A stretch of 64,000 bases of DNA, taken from JAODBJ01 sp963782465 (lineage in GTDB: Bacteria > Actinomycetota > Acidimicrobiia > IMCC26256 > PALSA-610). Made by a program: the position numbers and the translations under genes. Position 1 is the stretch's first letter; each line of letters opens with the position of its first letter. Below, in pieces: positions 62,099 through 64,000 of the stretch. The notes under the pieces were generated by a model that was given only the letters and a program-made list of their open reading frames with translations, did no database searches and had not been told where the DNA came from. The stretch is taken from positions 682,001 to 746,000 of the forward strand of contig CAWAJR010000005.1 in NCBI GenBank assembly GCA_963782465.1. The letters run 5' to 3'.

Positions 62099-64000
62099 CA
62101 GGTCTGCGTCTCCCGCGTCGCCCGCGGTTTCGGCCAGGCGTGCGGGTGCAGCGGTTCGCGCAGCCGGGCCAGGAACCGCCGATGATGACCGGCGCCGAGG
62201 TCGAGGTGCCGGTACGTGAGCAGCTTGAAGAAGTCGGCGACGAACATCCACGCGATCGCGTAGCCCCACACGAGGGCGATGGGGCCCCAGCCGATGTGCG
62301 TGATCAAACCGAAGCCGTAGGCGGCGAGCAGCGTCGCGAGCACTTTGGTGATGATCGCGCTCCACAGCATCGCGGGGGCCGGGTAGGGCTTGCGGAGGAA
62401 GAAACGGTCCGAGCGGGTGACGAACAACGTGAGGTGGCCGGCGACGGCGAGCTTGAGGAAGACGAGCGTCTGGATCTGCGCGTTGTCGAGGCGCAGCCAG
62501 AGCCGGCCCGCGAGGAGCACCCCGAAACTGCCCACGACCCCGACCGCGCCCAGCACGGTCGAGACGGTCAGGACCCGAGGCATCTGCCATCGCACGGGCG
62601 CGGGGTCCAACCACGTGTTGTCGACCGCGATGGTCATGATCGGCACGTCGTTCAACAGCGCGAGCAGGATGAGCATGATCGCCGTGATCGGGTAGAAGTT
62701 GAACACGACCATCGTGATGACGACGAACAGCATGATCCGAATCGTCTCGGTGATGCGGTAGATCGCGTAGCTCGTCATGCGTTCGAAGATCCGGCGCGCC
62801 TGTTCGACGGCTTGCACGACGACGCCGAGGCCCGGCGCGGTGAGCACAAGGTCCGCCGCGGCGCGTGCGGCGTCGGTGGCGCCGCTGACGGCGATCCCGA
62901 CATCGGCCTGGCGCAGCGCGGGCGCGTCGTTCACACCGTCGCCGGTCATTGCGACCAGATGCCCACGGTGTTGGAGCGCGTCGACGATGGTGTACTTGTG
63001 CTCCGGGAAGACGCGTGCGAACCCGTCGACCGGTTCGAAGTCGCCGCCGATTCGCCGCAGTGTCGCGTCGTCGAGTTCTCCCGTCGGGATGTCGGTGGCA
63101 CCCCGGATGTTCGTACCGAGGCCGAGCTTCGCGGCGATCTCGCGAGCGATCGCGATGTCGTCACCGGTCACCATCTTGACCGCCACGCCATGCTGTTCGG
63201 CCCGCGCGATGGTGTCGGCGGCGTCTTCGCGCGGCGGGTCGAACAGTGGCAGGATGCCGCTGAACTGCCAGTTGCCGTCGCGACGACTCGCGACGCCGAG
63301 CGTCCGGTACCCGCGCGCCGCGAGATCGTCGACCGCGGTGTTCGCTCGTTGTGCGGTCGAGGCGTCGAGCTCGCACAGCGAAATGATGACCTGCGGTGCG
63401 CCCTTGGTCGCGGTGAGATCGGCACCGTCCGGGCCTTTGACCACTGCCGTCGCCCGCTTGCTGGTCGGGTCGAACGGCGTGAACGACTGCTCGCGGTAAC
63501 CGTCGAGCCCGGCGGCGGTCGCCAGGACCGCGTCGTCGATCGCGTCCCGGTTGTCGGCCCGGGCGGTGAGCGCGGCGATGCGAACGACCTCGGCCGCGTC
63601 GGCGGCCGCGAACACGATCGGTTCCCCGAGTGTCAGTTCGTTGCGCGTGAGCGTGCCGGTCTTGTCGGAGCAGAGCACGTCGACGCCGGCCATTTCCTCG
63701 ATGGCCTCCAGCCGCGTGACGATCGCTCCGAGGCGAGCGAGCGCGCGGGCGCCGATCGCCATCGTCACCGACAGCACCGCCGGCATCGCGACCGGGATCG
63801 CGGCAACGGTCAGGATCAGCGCGAACTGCACGAGTTCCAGCGCGGGGGTTCCCCGTGCAAGTTGTACGAGCACCAAGATCGCGATCAAGGCGAGGCTCAA
63901 CACGATGAGGTAGTCGCCGATCCGCAACACCGCGCGCTGGAAATGCGACGGCGCGCCGGCCTGCCCCACGAGCGCCGCGGTCCGACCGAAGAACGTGCCG
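62098..64000 (-). CDS. Type-III P-type H+-ATPase, C-terminal part (5' end outside the window)
   Basis: At least 630 residues; the N-terminal third lies beyond position 64000, as the frame continues open (GTFFGRTAALVGQAGAPSHF). Phosphorylation site CSDKTGTLTRNEL near residue 99 of the visible Met frame, nucleotide-binding KGAPQVIISL, hinge MVTGDDIAIAREIA and TGDGVNDAPALRQADVGIAV. The short C-terminal tail and six TM helices after the P domain match PIIIA plasma-membrane proton pumps. Function: extrusion of protons, likely building a gradient. It overlaps the HAD-GH65 gene, so the two are co-expressed. Confidence 0.9.
   Translation of the reverse strand, partial: GTFFGRTAALVGQAGAPSHFQRAVLRIGDYLIVLSLALIAILVLVQLARGTPALELVQFALILTVAAIPVAMPAVLSVTMAIGARALARLGAIVTRLEAIEEMAGVDVLCSDKTGTLTRNELTLGEPIVFAAADAAEVVRIAALTARADNRDAIDDAVLATAAGLDGYREQSFTPFDPTSKRATAVVKGPDGADLTATKGAPQVIISLCELDASTAQRANTAVDDLAARGYRTLGVASRRDGNWQFSGILPLFDPPREDAADTIARAEQHGVAVKMVTGDDIAIAREIAAKLGLGTNIRGATDIPTGELDDATLRRIGGDFEPVDGFARVFPEHKYTIVDALQHRGHLVAMTGDGVNDAPALRQADVGIAVSGATDAARAAADLVLTAPGLGVVVQAVEQARRIFERMTSYAIYRITETIRIMLFVVITMVVFNFYPITAIMLILLALLNDVPIMTIAVDNTWLDPAPVRWQMPRVLTVSTVLGAVGVVGSFGVLLAGRLWLRLDNAQIQTLVFLKLAVAGHLTLFVTRSDRFFLRKPYPAPAMLWSAIITKVLATLLAAYGFGLITHIGWGPIALVWGYAIAWMFVADFFKLLTYRHLDLGAGHHRRFLARLREPLHPHAWPKPRATRETQT

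Overview
The window is GC-rich, densely packed chromosomal DNA from an actinobacterium. Support for this comes from a BldC-type regulator, an HspR/HAIR-controlled dnaK-grpE-dnaJ-hspR-clpB cluster, an F420-type nitroreductase and a luciferase-like flavin/F420 oxidoreductase, an AfsR/SARP-type regulator, frequent GTG starts and several start codons that sit 6-8 nt after a TAnnnT box (leaderless pattern). The arrangement of the purine genes suggests class Acidimicrobiia or a relative, but that is an inference and no 16S gene is present.

Layout. 1-4.5 kb: secreted or cell-surface proteins, a phosphotransferase and a small lipoprotein. 4.5-5.2 kb: tRNA-Glu, tRNA-Asp, tRNA-Phe and bldC. 5.4-6.6 kb: an orphan ParA-type ATPase overlapping a zinc-ribbon protein. 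6.6-22.4 kb: a purine supercluster on the minus strand (purA, purD, purB, purC, purS, purQ, purL, purF, purM) that covers most of the route from PRPP to AICAR plus the first AMP branch enzyme. It is joined by 1-4 nt stop/start overlaps in many places and interleaved with a DUF4190-like membrane protein, a SnoaL-like protein, a methyltransferase, a thioesterase and a lipoprotein; cysC and a small basic protein sit on the plus strand inside it. 22.5-30.4 kb: an ECF sigma factor overlapping a membrane beta-propeller protein, a GAF-GAF-GGDEF sensor, and an MMPL transporter divergent from its probable TetR repressor. 30.4-37.3 kb: the heat-shock cluster. 37.4-45.6 kb: cNMP-binding protein, ABC exporter, a 735-aa Fe-S oxidoreductase, a GT-C-like membrane protein, an RDD protein and dCTP deaminase interrupted by a 485-residue intein with a LAGLIDADG endonuclease. 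45.7-48.4 kb: tRNA-Gly, a nitroreductase-like protein, a lipoprotein and an RHH-VOC-methyltransferase cassette. 48.5-58.8 kb: a very large secreted RCC1/Calx-beta protein, an MBL-fold hydrolase, a luciferase-like oxidoreductase and an AfsR-like regulator. 58.9-64 kb: a HAD-GH65 fusion enzyme and the 3' part of a type-III P-type ATPase gene that runs off the window.

Two whole-window observations stand out. First, a near-perfect 45-47 bp palindrome occurs twice (10772-10818 and 25039-25083), with an identical 37-nt core and differing but still self-complementary outer arms. Second, seven genes, including dnaJ, are broken by single-base frameshifts that almost all look like loss of one base, so the sequence probably carries consensus deletion errors; the affected genes are annotated here in frame-corrected form. 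No CRISPR array, rRNA, insertion sequence or prophage was seen, and no gene-free stretch exceeds 300 bases.
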